The position numbers and the translations under genes were made by a program. 64,000 bases of DNA, taken from positions 496,001 through 560,000 of the forward strand of contig NW_024467120.1 in assembly GCF_017591425.1 (NCBI RefSeq), written 5' to 3'. Positions 52,700 through 64,000 of this stretch are shown piece by piece. Source of the stretch: Ochotona curzoniae (Eukaryota > Chordata > Mammalia > Lagomorpha > Ochotonidae). A model generated the notes under the pieces. It was not told the DNA's origin and did not search any database. It saw nothing but the letters and a program-made list of their open reading frames with translations. Numbering within the stretch: the stretch's first letter is position 1; each line of letters opens with the position of its first letter.

Positions 52700-55600
52700 A
52701 AATCAAAATGTAGAAGACAAACTAGGAATGCGTTGAACATTGCCAAGTCTTTTCTCAGAAGTCAAGCCTCAGCAGATGTCAGCTATGCACAGAGGCATGC
52801 TGAGTGATATGAATGTGGACAGATTTATTTTTTAATTAGAAGAGATGGAAGAGGAATCAAAAGAGTGGCCTTATATCATAGAAACTGGTTATATGTTCCT
52901 CAGTGTCTCCTCTCTTGGACATAAATCCTGCATTTTCAGCCTCTCCTTATTGTAATTGAAACTATGTAAATGATCTCTGCTGACACAGATTAATTCGGGG
53001 TATAATGATAATAACCATTCTGTAACATGCACTTGAAATGCCATTTTCATTCTTTGCAAAGTTATTTTTTGGAGATGCTGACTTATGGCCGCATGTCATT
53101 TCTCCTGTTTCATTTGTGTACATCAGCTGTGTGAGCACAAATGTGGCACATGGCTCCAAACCTGCATGATGAATGTTTTGTTTAGGGAGTGAGTCTCTAG
53201 TGCCTTTGTGGTCCAAGTAATCACAGACTTAATTGTAGATGAGCCTGGAGCTGCTTGCACTATAGGAGTCTAAAAGGCAGAGAGAAGCTGTGAGCTAAGT
53301 GTTATGACATGGAGTGCAAACAGTCTTTATGTAATTGATTTTTGTGTCAGCATTTTTTTTCCTTTGTTTCTTACACTCTGTAAGAATTTCTCACTCTTCG
53401 TTAGCTGAGTACTGACCTGACTGCATTTGTCTAACCTATATGACATTGTTTTTTTTTTTATTTCACTGAACTATTGGCAGATATTTGCATATAAACACAA
53501 TAATGTTACATGTTATAATGGCTCTGTGTCTCTTAATATATTTTTCCTTTAATTTTCTCACTTTGTTCCTTAAAATCTGTGAACCTTTACACCATGCCCA
53601 CAAAGCTCTTTGTGAATTCAGTTTGGGCTTGTGTTCAACTTAGATCTCCAAAGATATACTCAGAAAGAGTGTTCATGCAAATGATGTAATCATTGCTCTA
53701 TACTTTGGCTAAGATGCATACTGTGGCTGGCTGCAACCAGCTGGCCCTGTCCTATTCCATCCTGAAAACATTTCTACAAATCACCCTGTCACCTCTACTG
53801 CTACCAACTTGATGAAACCCCATTGGTCATGGTCATGTTCCTTGGGCTTCTTTCACATACCAATTGCAAATACCCTACCTGGAATGTTAAGAAAATTACA
53901 GAATTAAGGAGACATAAATGATTATGGGTGTCTCATAGAAAAATTAACAGCCAAAATAATTATGCTTACTCCAGATAGTTAAGGCAAAAAGTAGAATCTA
54001 TGATCATAAAATGCTGAATTATTAAGGTTAGGTATCAATTTTGAATGTCAATGCTATCACAAATGTAACTTGGCATATCTAAAGATTTAACCAAGAGAAA
54101 TATATTGTGTTAGCAGGAGACTCATCTCTCTGTTGGGTTTGAGAGGCACATAGTGTAGAAAGCATGAAGAAAAGAGGCAGAAGTAATACACAGGAAAACT
54201 TTCATTATTAGCATTGCATTAGAAGTAGAATGCATCAAATAGTTAATTTCATTCATATTTTTCATTAAAGTAGAAAAACATCATCCAAGAGTTTAGTTTG
54301 CACTCTGCAGTGCAAAAGGTAATTTTAGAACTTTAATAACACATAAGATTTCCAGTGCTCCGAGTGTGAGTCTCAAAAGCAAAATTGAAAGACTCATCCA
54401 CAGTGTGACTCCCTCAGAACCACCTCCAGCAAGAAGCCCGCCAAGTCTTTGATAAATCCTTAACCGCTCCCAGCAACTCCTGCAAGCAGAAGATCCAAGT
54501 CCCATCGGAGACTTGAAAAAGGATTTAAGTCTGTTTACAAATCTTGATCCTTTGTTTTAGCCTAATGCAGAAAAATTTCAGTCACATGGGCAGCTCTGTG
54601 TGTGCGCCAGTGTGGTTATATGGGGGCTCACTTGTTACTTAAGTTACTTGCAGCTGCTCATTACTGAGCTGGCGTCCCTGGTTCCTTGCAACCTCGCCTT
54701 GTCCAGAACACATGCAGCTTCTAGCCAAAACTGGTTTTCTTGAGTCTGGGCAATTGTAGTTGAATGTGCTGATGTTGAATTTGCATGCTTGACAGTGAAT
54801 ACCATCCTTTGCCTCTGCTCAATTGTCCTTAGTCTGAACAGGTTCAGTGTATACATAGAAGAGTATAGTGTACATTGTACACAGTTTCTGACCAAAACAC
54901 ATCAAGGCTAGGAGGAAGCAGTTAGATTACCATGTGACCAATGAAGGCCGATATGATAAAGATTGGTGTGACTTCAGTTGATTCTTCAGTGTTGGCCTGC
55001 TGTGTCACTGTCCTGGGGTTATGCTTGAGTTCAGTAAGAGGGAAGGAGTGACCAGAATCTGATGAAGTTCAGGAGACATGCCAAAGGAAATGAAATGAGT
55101 TTTGAAGGGTAGATGTTGCCTTTGTTACTCACCTCCAAATCTCATACCAGTAGGAAGGAAGCACAACACTTTCATTTCTTTTCTCCATTTTATTCCAGTT
55201 TGTCTCAGAATATTTCTAGTAGACAAGGCTAGAAAGGTTCCAGTGAAATTCCTTGGGGGTGAAAAGCTCAAATATCCCAGAACACAGAAGCAGGCAATCA
55301 GAGTTGCATATGCTGATAAAACTTCATGTTCAGAATGCACATCTGTCAGAAGAGGAGATCTTCCTAGCCAGATTTTATAGGAAGTTGGATGAGGAAGCAG
55401 ATGGGATTAATAATGTTAGGTATAACTAATACCAGCAGTTACTACATTCTGGTTATGGAAGTGACCCAATTTTACAAAGAAGTGGAGTTGATCAAATAAT
55501 TTGGACCAAATCAAATAAATAGCTGGAAAGTATCACAGCCCATAATTAATACAACCAGACAAGAAATTGCAGAGAATATAAAATTAAGTATTCTGGTTTC

Positions 55601-55970
55601 CTTTGGTTTGAATATACAATTGGTTCTAAACTTTAGGGCAGTTGAGTACTTGCTGGCCCTCTGTAAACCTGTTGCATTTGCACCAATGGTAAATATTAAG
55701 GAAGCATTTGAGCTCAGTTTTATGTGGATCCAGAATTATAATTTGTTTTTCTTGGTCAACCATAAGGTAGCAAAAATGATAGTCCAATTTTGGGACTCTG
55801 CTGTGGACTACACTTAAATAGCATGTTCTTTTCAACAGCAGAGAATTTAGATCTAGACTTGGTATATGGCATATCAGATAGTAGAGATATTTAGGCAATG
55901 GAAATTGTTTCTTCCTATGTGCACATGAGGAATACAACATATTTAAAACAGTAAAAATGCATGTTTTCTT
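52700..55970. other. 3' flank of the zinc-finger gene
   Basis: A short finger-like remnant follows the SINE tail at about 52730-52830 ('cagaagtcaagcctcagcag', 'gaatgtggacag'), consistent with the original 3' end of the array displaced by the SINE. Beyond that, 3 kb of AT-rich DNA shows no gene I can support. Confidence 0.5.
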
Positions 55971-56475
55971 TTTTTTAGCATTTTATTATTATTATTATCA
56001 TTTTATGATGCAGTTCCATAGGCTCCTGGTATTTCCCTTATCCCAGCCTCAATTCCCCCTTTTCCCCCACCTAGTTTCTCTATATCATTACTATAGTATA
56101 GTTCTTCATACACAGTCATATGTCCATCATTGCGGGCATGGACAATGGCAGAGAGTCCATCATCCTATTGTCAAGATATAGTAAACAATTTCATTGTAAG
56201 TCCATCTTTGGATGTAGAAATGCATACTGCATTGTATCGTCACAACTGGATGTTAGTCTCCGTTTTACAGCTACTGTACATCCCCTCAAATGAAAAGTCA
56301 TAATGCAAAATCAACAATAGAAAAGTAGAAATTTACAATGCCATGAAGTTAAATAAAATTTTACAGCTACTCCATTACAGCTACTATAAATCCCCTTAAA
56401 TGAAGAGCCACAAAACAAAATCAACATTGGGAAGAAAAAAGAAATTAACAACACCAAGAAGTTAAATAACATGCT
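55970..56475 (-). mobile_element. Probable L1-type 3' UTR remnant with internal duplication
   Basis: Begins with a T-rich and (ATT)n edge at 55970-55998, then 'gatgcagttccataggctcc' and pyrimidine-rich sequence, the look of a reversed retroelement 3' end. A ~100 bp unit is duplicated: 'ttttacagctact' ... 'aaatgaa(a/g)ag' ... 'gaagttaaataa' at about 56266-56352 and 56360-56470. The family is not certain. Confidence 0.45.
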
Positions 56476-56979
56476 ACTGAATGACTGACGTGTCAACTCA
56501 ATAATTTTGTATCATTAGGAGGTAGAAATTTTTTTTTTCCATTTTGTTATTTCAGTACAACTAATGCATAAGATTCTGAGTGGCCTTCTTGAGGATGTGT
56601 TGAAGATAGAAGCTGCTTTTCCTCATTCTGCTTTGAAGTTTAAGAAGGAACTAAAGTATAAAAAAGAGCGTTAGTAATTCCTACCTTTTTAGCTTTCTCT
56701 AAGTTCATTCTAAACTGGGAGTTTATAAACACCTGAGAAGGTTCTTAATTTTGATAATGTATTCTTAAACAATGTCTCTCTTGTGTATGTGCTGGCTCTT
56801 AACTTTGACAGTGTGCCATTGAGTAATGTCTCTTGTGTATTTCCTGGATTTCTTATTAGTATTTATCAATGATAGTCTGGAACTGCAGTCACAATACAGA
56901 CAGTGTTTGCTAGCAGACATTGAAATATTCTTAAAAAAAATTTGATGGTGACACATCATTATGAGGTCTTAATAGAATT

Positions 56980-57275
56980 TACATTTTTGAAGACTTACTT
57001 ATTTTTTCTATTAGAAAGTCAGATAGACAGAAATATCTTCCATCTGCTGTGTCACTCTCCAAGTAACTGCAGTGGTCAGAACTGAGCTGATCTGAAGCCA
57101 GGAGCTTCTTCCAGGTCTCCCGTGTGGGCATAGGGTCCAAAAGCTTTGGGCCGTCCTCCACTGCTCTCCAAGGCCACAAGCAGGAAGCTAGATGGGAAGC
57201 AGGGCTGCTGAGAAGATCTCAGCATGTGCAAGGCAAAGACTTTAGCCACAAGGTCACTGTGCTGGACTCTTAAAA
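56980..57275 (-). mobile_element. CSINE with short 5'-side deletion
   Basis: 'gacttacttattttttctat' end, 'atatcttccatctgctgtgt', 'ctgctgagaagatctcagc' (deletion of the CATATGGG region), head 'ggtcactgtgctggactc'. Confidence 0.87.
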
Positions 57276-57649
57276 TTTCTTGTTTTTTTATTTGTGGCAC
57301 CACTATCACAACTTATAGGGAAATAAACCTGTAATATCATAGGAGAAAAGAAGAAGTCAAAGCTACAACACACAAGACCTGAAGAATATACATCTAATGA
57401 ACAACTACATTGCACTTTTAGTTGCACTTTTGCAAATGTTGGCTATGACAGCCCTCAACAAGAGGGATTTCTGTTCAAGCTGCAGTAACTTTTCTCACTG
57501 TGGATCATTGTTCCCTCTGTGGCAGAGCTCCTGCAATGCATTTCGGATGACTGTCTCAAAGTAACCATGGTTTTACTGACAACTCTTTGTTCACTCTCCT
57601 GCTAAGAATTGCAGCATTATGTTTTTCTGTTTTAAGAACCTTCTGTTGG

Positions 57650-57972
57650 GCCCTGCATCAGCCTAGTGGCTAAAGTCCTCACCTTGCACATGCCTGGATC
57701 CTATGTGGCTGCCAGTTCATGTCCTGGCAGCCCCACTTCCCATCTAGCTCCCTGTCTGTGGTGTAGGAAAGCAATAGAGGACAGCCTAAAGCCTTGAGAC
57801 CCTGCACCCACATGGGAGAACTGGAAGAAGTTGATGGCTCCTGGCTTTGGATCAGTTCATCCCTGGCCATTGAGGCCACTTGGGGAGTGAAAGCGGCGGA
57901 TAGATCTTTCTTTGTCTCTGCTTCTCTCTATAAATCTGATTCCCCAATCAGAATAAATAATAAATCCTAGAA
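57650..57972 (+). mobile_element. CSINE, pika-type subfamily
   Basis: 'gggccctgcatcagcctag' head, 'tggatcctatgtggctgcc', end 'aaatctgattccccaatc' with 'aataaataataaat'. Confidence 0.92.
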
Positions 57973-58084
57973 AAAACAAAACAACCTTCTGCTAACATAT
58001 CTACCACTTTCATCCCCCAGCTTCATAGATACTGCCATAGGGATTCCCTAAGCTCCTGCCAAAATGGCTCACTCTCATGGATCC

Positions 58085-59035
58085 AAAATTTGATTGCTCT
58101 TTCATCCATTATAATTCACAAAATCATTGCGGTTTCTATCATTGTAGTTGCCACCTGTAACATTTCTTCTTTCATTGTAACCATCATACCCTCTTCTTCC
58201 ACCACACTGAGTTCTGTCCAGTAATATCACAGCTTTCTGTGCTACTGTAATGAGGAAGCTACCATCACCTCCTTCATAACTTCCTCTGCTGCCACCATAT
58301 CCACTACCTGAAGTGGCACTACCTTCCTCATCAAACTTTGCACTGCGGCCAAAATTGCCTCCATCGCCTGCAAAATTTCCTCTGTAATCTATGAAAGTTG
58401 ACAGATTAACCTCCATTGTCTTTTTGTGAACCAGTCTCAGACTGAATCTTTTTAGAAATTTTTGTTTTTCTTTTTTTAAATTTCACAGCTATGCCCAATA
58501 GTAGCTTTGTGTTTCTGACAACTTACCAAACGTGACATCATCATCAAAAGTCACAAAGCAACCTAGTTTTCTACTCTGCCTGTTGTAGTTTTAATTGTTT
58601 CAGTCTTGCCATGCTAATTAGTGTCTCATGCTTTTTGGTATCATCTTTATCACTACCAGCACACATATTTATCAATGTTAGATGGCATTGGTCTTTTCCA
58701 GTCTGCTCTAACAACATCTCTTTGTGGTTTCACGACATGCCCATCAGTCATGTTTGGTTGAGCACACATTGCTGTGTCCACCCTTTCAACACAGCAATAA
58801 TTCGCAAACCACTAAGGCAAAACTTGTGCAAGATTATATTTTGGCATCTCTCACTCCCACACAATTGGAATGAGTGTGTCCATTTCTCAAAATGGTCTCT
58901 CAAACCTTTGTATACTATATCAAGGCTCACAGCACTGGAAAAGTTTCCTCGATGGCTCCTTTGGAACATGAGTCTCCATTTTGACACTTGACTGGCTTGC
59001 TCTCTTCCCATTCAGGTTCAATACAGGACCAAGAT
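58085..59035 (-). pseudogene. HNRNPA3: HNRNPA3-like processed pseudogene
   Basis: The parent is a two-RRM, glycine-rich nuclear RNA-binding protein. The minus strand gives a broken RRM1 (GLRDHFEKWTHS near 58900), a DG-VV-P-R linker block (about 58740-58680) and a TFDDDVTF block near 58560. The C-terminal glycine-rich domain is well preserved in places (YGGSRGSYEGGDGS, RGYDGYNERRNVTGGNYN; 58416-58102). FEKW and the GYDGYNE motif favour HNRNPA3 over A1 or A2B1. No introns, several frameshifts and deletions: a dead retrocopy. Confidence 0.8.
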
Positions 59036-59194
59036 AGATCTGGAATTCAAAAATGTTAGTGAAGCAGTATCTACTTGGCTCCCCAAAGCAGAATAACTAA
59101 TTTACAAAATTGGTGTTTTAGTGAAAGATAAGACAATCTCAGATTTTAACATTAATGATGTGATAACTTAATGATATATAATAGATTTGTTTTT

Positions 59195-59525
59195 AGATTT
59201 TTTTTAAAAGGTTATTTTTATTGCAAAGCTAGATTTACAGAGAGAAGGAGAAACAGAAATATCTTCATCCGCTGATTCCCTGCCCAAATGGCTACATGGC
59301 CAAAATTGAGCTGATCTTCATGAAGCCAGGAGCCAGGAACTTCTTCTAGGTCTCCCACATGGGTACAGGGTCCCAAAGCTTTAGGTTGTCCTTGACTGCT
59401 TTCCCAGGCCACACGCAGGGAGCTGGGTGGGAAGTGGAGTAGCTGGGACATGAACAAGCGCCCTTGTGGGATCCAGGCATGTGCAAGGTGAGGACTTCAG
59501 CCACTAGGCTCCTGTGCCAGGCTCA
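59195..59525 (-). mobile_element. CSINE, full-length
   Basis: 'aaaaggttatttttattgc' end, 'ccacatgggtacagggtccc', 'cccttgtgggatccaggc', 'ggctcctgtgccaggctc' head. Confidence 0.9.
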
Positions 59526-59529
59526 AATA

Positions 59530-60475
59530 TAATATTTTGTAGATCATGATATTATTTAGATAGTTTGTGTTTATCAATATATTAAAAATTCTGATAGGAT
59601 TTAATTATTGCAAAAAAAAAAGAGAGTAAATAGTATTTTCAGAAGCAATGCCTTAACTGAATGCCATCTGGTCCTGCAGAATCTCATAGCGTATACATAT
59701 ACTTACAGGCAAAGATTTTTCTGTAAATTTTGATGTTTAAAAAATGATGCTAAAGAGATTAAATAATTTATCTTTTCTTCTATATCCATTAATGAAATCC
59801 AGAGAACTGATTTGTGGTATGCATTGTTATCATAAATAGAACTTGTTTGTTAAATATTATTTAGAATATTGGGTGTAAGTTGCCTGAAGAAGACTTGTTA
59901 TCCGGAATTTGTCATCTACTCTCACAGAAAAATGTTTTGCTCTTTCTTTCTTCATCTTCCCACTTCTTGCTTTGCTTTTCTTCTTTTTTTCTTTTTTCTT
60001 TTTTCTTTTTTCATACAGGATGAATCTGGTAGAGACAAAAGTATTGGCGCAGAGGGATTTGTGAGATCTCATGTACATCTGTATTTGTTTTATAAAACAT
60101 AAATACAAGCTCCCCTCCCAAAAAACCCTTACAAATTAAATAAATTCATTGTATGCGTGTATATTCAACATTTAACTTAATATAACCAAGCAACTTTCCC
60201 TTCTGCTAAAAAGGAACATGTTAGAAGACATTTTTCCAGTGTAAGAGCTAATTCCGTTTGCTAGTTTTGCAGTGGTACCATATAACTATTGCTCTTAATG
60301 CAAACAAAAAATTAAATTAAATTTAAAAAATATTATAACCTAACTTGGATACTGTCCAAACAGAATATTAAATTAAAAAAAACAAACATTTATTTTCAAA
60401 AAAAGTCACCCATCTAATCTAATCTGTTTACAAACTCACAACTCAGTTATGTTTCTTTTAAAAAGATCTTTTAAA
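59530..60475. other. AT-rich DNA with a (CTTTTTT)n tract
   Basis: A 'cttttttcttttttctttt' simple repeat lies at 59981-60012. No gene supported. Confidence 0.6.
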
Positions 60476-60479
60476 TGTT

Positions 60480-61310
60480 TATATTCTCCTGAATGATTGA
60501 AACATTCTAGGACAACAGATAATGGATAGGAAACCTATTTGGCTGCTCTACAAATCCTATTATTGATTGAAAATCCTGACAAATATTCTGGATCTCCTGG
60601 TCTGATGGCACAGTACATGGAAGGCTTCGTAATCTAGTTTTCTTCCCCATTGGCTCACTGTAGGACTGGATTTCTGGCAACTGCCCATTAAAATTCAAGA
60701 CCTGGGCCATCCTGAACATACTCTGTACTCGTCATCTCTTGTGACTCATATTGCTTTACCAAACCTTCTTTCGGGTGCTATGTAGGCAATGGAGAACATT
60801 TGAAAATAACATAGTCTTGTCTTAAATTTTTGAAAAGGTCATCAAATCGGTATCTTGCATTGGTCACTGTCTACATTAAATCATATTCCATCTCTAACAG
60901 CATGTTTACCTTGTCAGTTGTGATCATTCAGATAAAATTTGGCAAATAGAGTTTTTTTGTCATTTAGCATGTTGGTAAAAACTCTGTACTTGATACTTTC
61001 TGCTAAAATATGCATATTAAACAATCCCTACTCAGTAACTCCAAAATACCTTATCTATTTTTTACCAGGAAGTTAAAGGCTTTCCTGGGGCTCTGGGTTT
61101 TCCAGGCCTGAAGGGTCACTGAATTTAATTCATCATATAACTCAGATTCTGTGATTTACTGAATAAGATATGGGGAACATTACGTTCAAATTCTTTACTT
61201 CTGCACTTGTTAGATGTCTTTAACTTTCGTTGACTGCAGTATTTGTAAGCATGGGAGTTTTAGATTTTTTATACCATTTATTGGAATTTCATTTCATTCT
61301 TCCAAACAAT
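60480..61310 (-). pseudogene. Possible processed pseudogene, parent unknown
   Basis: Minus-strand protein-like text in alternating frames. From about 61220 to 61080 it reads near KEFERNVPHILFSKSQNLS and then AWKTQSPRKAFNF. From about 60905 it reads LLEMEYDLM, then TNARYRFDDLFKN and DYVIFKCSPLPT. From 60719 it reads MFRMAQVLNFNGQ and then SDQEIQNICQDFQSI. The string of peptides separated by frameshifts and stops suggests a decayed retrocopy. I do not recognise the parent gene. Confidence 0.45.
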
Positions 61311-61424
61311 TTATTTCTAGTTAGTATTATGTACAAGATACTGTGTTAAAAAAGAAGGTGAGCATTCAGTGTGAAAAATCTGACCTGTAGCTTCCTAGGG
61401 GACACAGTTAAGAAAGTAATTACT

Positions 61425-61482
61425 GGGTCTGATGCGATAGATCACTGGCTAATTTTTTGCCTTCAACGTACCAGGATCCCAT
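61425..61482 (+). mobile_element. CSINE 5' head fragment
   Basis: 'gggtctgatgcgatagatc' to 'ccaggatcccatattggc', then replaced by GC-rich element sequence. Confidence 0.7.
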
Positions 61483-62590
61483 ATTGGCATAGCATGACCT
61501 GCACTCCAGCCTAGTTTCTTCACTCACCAGTGGGCTAAGGCTTACTCGGCCCTGTCTGATCCCCCTTCCAAAACTAACCCACACACTTGCCAACGGAGCA
61601 GACTGCCTTGACCGGTTTGTCCTACCCCTAGGACTGGACTCGTGTTTGCCGTTGGGAGATATGGCCCAGTAGGGGAGTTTCCCAGGTTCCCCAACTCAGC
61701 TCACTCCCAGAACGTGATCTCACATGCTTCAGCAGGTGCTAGGTCCTTGCCCAGCATAGCATGCCCTTCCACCTTGGCCTTTGCATGAGCTAGTGGATGT
61801 TGCAGGACAGCCCGCCCTACACCCTGTTTTAGGATGTACATGTAGATGCTGCAGCTTGGACCTGCCCAGCCTATTCTCAGTCCCAGTACTGTGAGTGTTG
61901 GCAGGTCCCATACTCTCACCTAGTTCAGCCAGTCACCACCCCAACTTTTCAGCTAACCAGTGGGACTTGCATTTCCATACGGTTGGGCCTACTTATCCCC
62001 CACTGAATCTGCCCCCCCCCCCCCCAGAGCTGGTTCTCTTGTGTGCTGGTGAGTGCCATGGCCCTGTTCTAATGTGACCCATCCCCTGTTCTAATCAGGT
62101 ACTGGGATCTAGCTATGCTAGATAGGCCCCAGCAATAGCTTTCATGAGGTCTGCCATTTGGCATTTAGTGATGTTCTGCACTAACAAGCTCTTCTCAGGA
62201 CTCCCATGTGGGCTGGTCTATCTGTCTAACCCATACAGACTCTCCAGTCTCCCCTCCAAACCACCAGGTCTCAATCCCCTCACTTGCCCGCAAGTACAGT
62301 GGCCCTGTTGTCAGATGTCTCTCAGAATTCATTCCTCACTTACAGGTACCGTGTCCTTATCCATGGATGTCCCTAGGCAATAATTCAGCACCCCCAAGTC
62401 CCCAGAGCTCATCAGTGGGCAGCCAATGCAAAGCCTGATGCCCGATGGGTACACTGGCCTCACACCAAGTAAACATGGTGCTAGCTGCTTTTTAAGCAGT
62501 TGGGGGTGGGCTTTTCATCAGTCAAGATTGGCCGATGAAACAGAGGTTCCATTTCGCATGCCTGGCCCCAGTACTGGACTAGGTGTGGGT
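61483..62590 (-). mobile_element. GC-rich tandem-core retroelement, copy 5 (3' end missing)
   Basis: Tandem-core units fill about 61500-62150. The 5' region at 62150-62590 is shared with copies 1-3 (minus reading 'gtacttgcgggcaagtgagg', 'cccacatgggagtcctg', 'agggacatccatgg'). The A-tailed 3' domain seen in copies 2-4 is absent, and the right edge meets the T-rich tail of a CSINE. A C homopolymer lies at 62010-62024. Confidence 0.62.
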
Positions 62591-62966
62591 GTTTTTTTTC
62601 TGTTTTTTTGTTTTGTTTGTTTTTGCTTTTGTTTTTGTTTTTAAGGTTTATTTATTTTTATTGCAAGGTCAGATATAAAGATAGAGGAGGAGAGGCAGAG
62701 AGGAAGATCTTGCCTCTGATGATTCACTCACCAAATGACCACAATGGCTGAAGCTGTGCTGATCCGAAGCCAGGAGCAAGGAGCTCTTCTGGATCAAGCC
62801 GATGCAGGGTTCCAAGGCTTCGGCCTGTCCTTGACTGCTTTCCCAGGCCACAAGCAGGGAGCTAGCTGGATGGGAAGTGAGGCTGCCGTATTAGAACCAT
62901 GCCCATATATAATTCTGGGGCGTTCAAGGTGAGGACTTGAGCTGCTAGGCCACTATGCTGGGCCCT
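62591..62966 (-). mobile_element. CSINE with long T-rich tail
   Basis: A T/G-rich tail at 62591-62642, then 'aaggtttatttatttttatt', 'gatccgaagccaggagcaag', 'gctaggccactatgctgggcc' head. A few bases are duplicated at 'gagctagctggatgggaag'. Confidence 0.9.
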
Positions 62967-62969
62967 GGA

Positions 62970-64000
62970 TTAGTTCTTATGCACATTTTCAATGACGTGT
63001 GTAGTGATAGTTACGGAATTCTGAAACATTCCAAATCCATGAATACACAAGTCCTTTATATAAAATGGCATATTATTTGCATCCAATTTGCATATCCTCT
63101 TATATCCTTTAAACCTTCTCTATAGTATGTGTAATGTATAATGTGATGTAAATATCTGCCACACTGTACTTTTTAAGACAATAATGGCAAGCTAAACATT
63201 TGTGTTTGGTACAGATGCATCTATGTTTATATGGTATAAGTGAAACCACTTAAGCCTATCTGTCAGTCTCAATGCAATCATAGTGTTTTGAATGTTTTCC
63301 CTCTATACTTATTGGATCCATGAGGGAGACATTATGAATGGAAAGGACTGACTCTACTTTTTATACCAACCCTGTTCGGACTTAATTCATACTTTCTAAC
63401 TAAGTAAATTCTATAAATATGTGTTTGTTCTATAATGTTATATTGGAAACTACGTGTTAAATGTCTACAAACCCACAAATACTTTAATGCAAGTAATGCA
63501 AGCTGCAAATGTTATTTTTTTTAATAATTTATTTGTTTGCAAATGTCATTTCAAGGTTGAAAAACCATTGCTTTCTTTGCCCTCAAAATGTTTTAGAATT
63601 TGATAACAATTTGAGCACTAACTTACTTGAGATCAGTTTTCCTAAGGTACTTTCAGTGTGTTTGTTTTGAATTTTTCATCATTTTAAAATCCAAAGAAGC
63701 AAGATATGGATATCAACTTTTCATTTTCTTCTCAGGACAGAAAGGTATTGAGAGCCTTACAGGTGAAGTAGGATAAATGCTTATAAGATAATTGTGTGAT
63801 ACCTCAGTGTAACCTCCCCGTATCATTTTGGAGGCAGGAGGAATATAAATAAAAACTTCGGTAAACGAAATTTATCCTGTTATTTATTGCATTTTAATTC
63901 TGCTTTTTCCCTAATTTTTTTGAGAAGGAGATAAAACATCATTGAAGTATAGAATCACTATAGTAAGAAGATTCATGAGACATATGTGGAAAAATATTGG
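62970..64000. other. AT-rich DNA, nothing recognised
   Basis: No supportable gene or named repeat to the right edge. Confidence 0.45.

Noticed and set aside
58102..58416. 104-aa glycine-rich minus-strand frame as a gene
   Set aside because: It is the C-terminal piece of a frameshifted HNRNPA3-like retrocopy.

Overview
This is mammalian nuclear DNA, almost certainly from a lagomorph and most likely a pika (Ochotona). The main reason is about forty copies of the lagomorph tRNA-derived CSINE. They include very young copies whose 3' end reads like 'tctgactttgcaataaaaataaataaat', which fits pika better than rabbit; that species choice is inference. There are no bacterial, phage or CRISPR features. 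Most of the 64 kb is intergenic or intronic sequence packed with retroelements.

One real gene is visible on the + strand: a KRAB C2H2 zinc-finger gene of about 19 kb. A CpG-island promoter (about 33.5-34.3 kb) carries ZNF143-, NRF1-, Sp1- and YY1-like sites. It is followed by a non-coding first exon with a splice donor at 33808, a 58-nt exon with the start codon (36808-36865), a canonical 127-nt KRAB-A exon (47005-47131), a 93-nt KRAB-B exon (47378-47470) and a terminal zinc-finger exon (50866-52688). Splice phases agree throughout (15+127+93+1823 coding nt), giving a 685-residue protein. Its last ~105 residues, the stop codon and a potential AATAAA signal are supplied by a CSINE inserted at the end of the finger array. 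A second CpG-rich block (about 3.7-4.3 kb) looks like an orphan promoter.

Pseudogenes: a DNAJA3 retrocopy (+, about 17.5-19.3 kb), an HNRNPA3-like retrocopy (-, about 58.1-59.0 kb), a 54-nt fragment of U2 snRNA (-, 43497-43550), and two degenerate minus-strand blocks (15.5-16.6 and 60.5-61.3 kb) that look like old retrocopies of genes I cannot name.

Mobile elements: an L1 ORF2 C-terminal fragment (-, 1-1290); a solo ERV LTR inside the zinc-finger gene (48203-48646); many CSINEs, several nested with readable target-site duplications; and, most unusually, five copies of a GC-rich, A-tailed element with a degenerate ~60-70 bp tandem core (1.29-1.86, 26.26-29.42, 41.05-43.49, 43.90-45.27 and 61.48-62.59 kb). 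One copy is bounded by a perfect 11-bp target-site duplication. In architecture it resembles SVA/LAVA composite retrotransposons, or a divergent L1 UTR. It is the best candidate here for an undescribed system. The intervening AT-rich stretches show no gene I can support.
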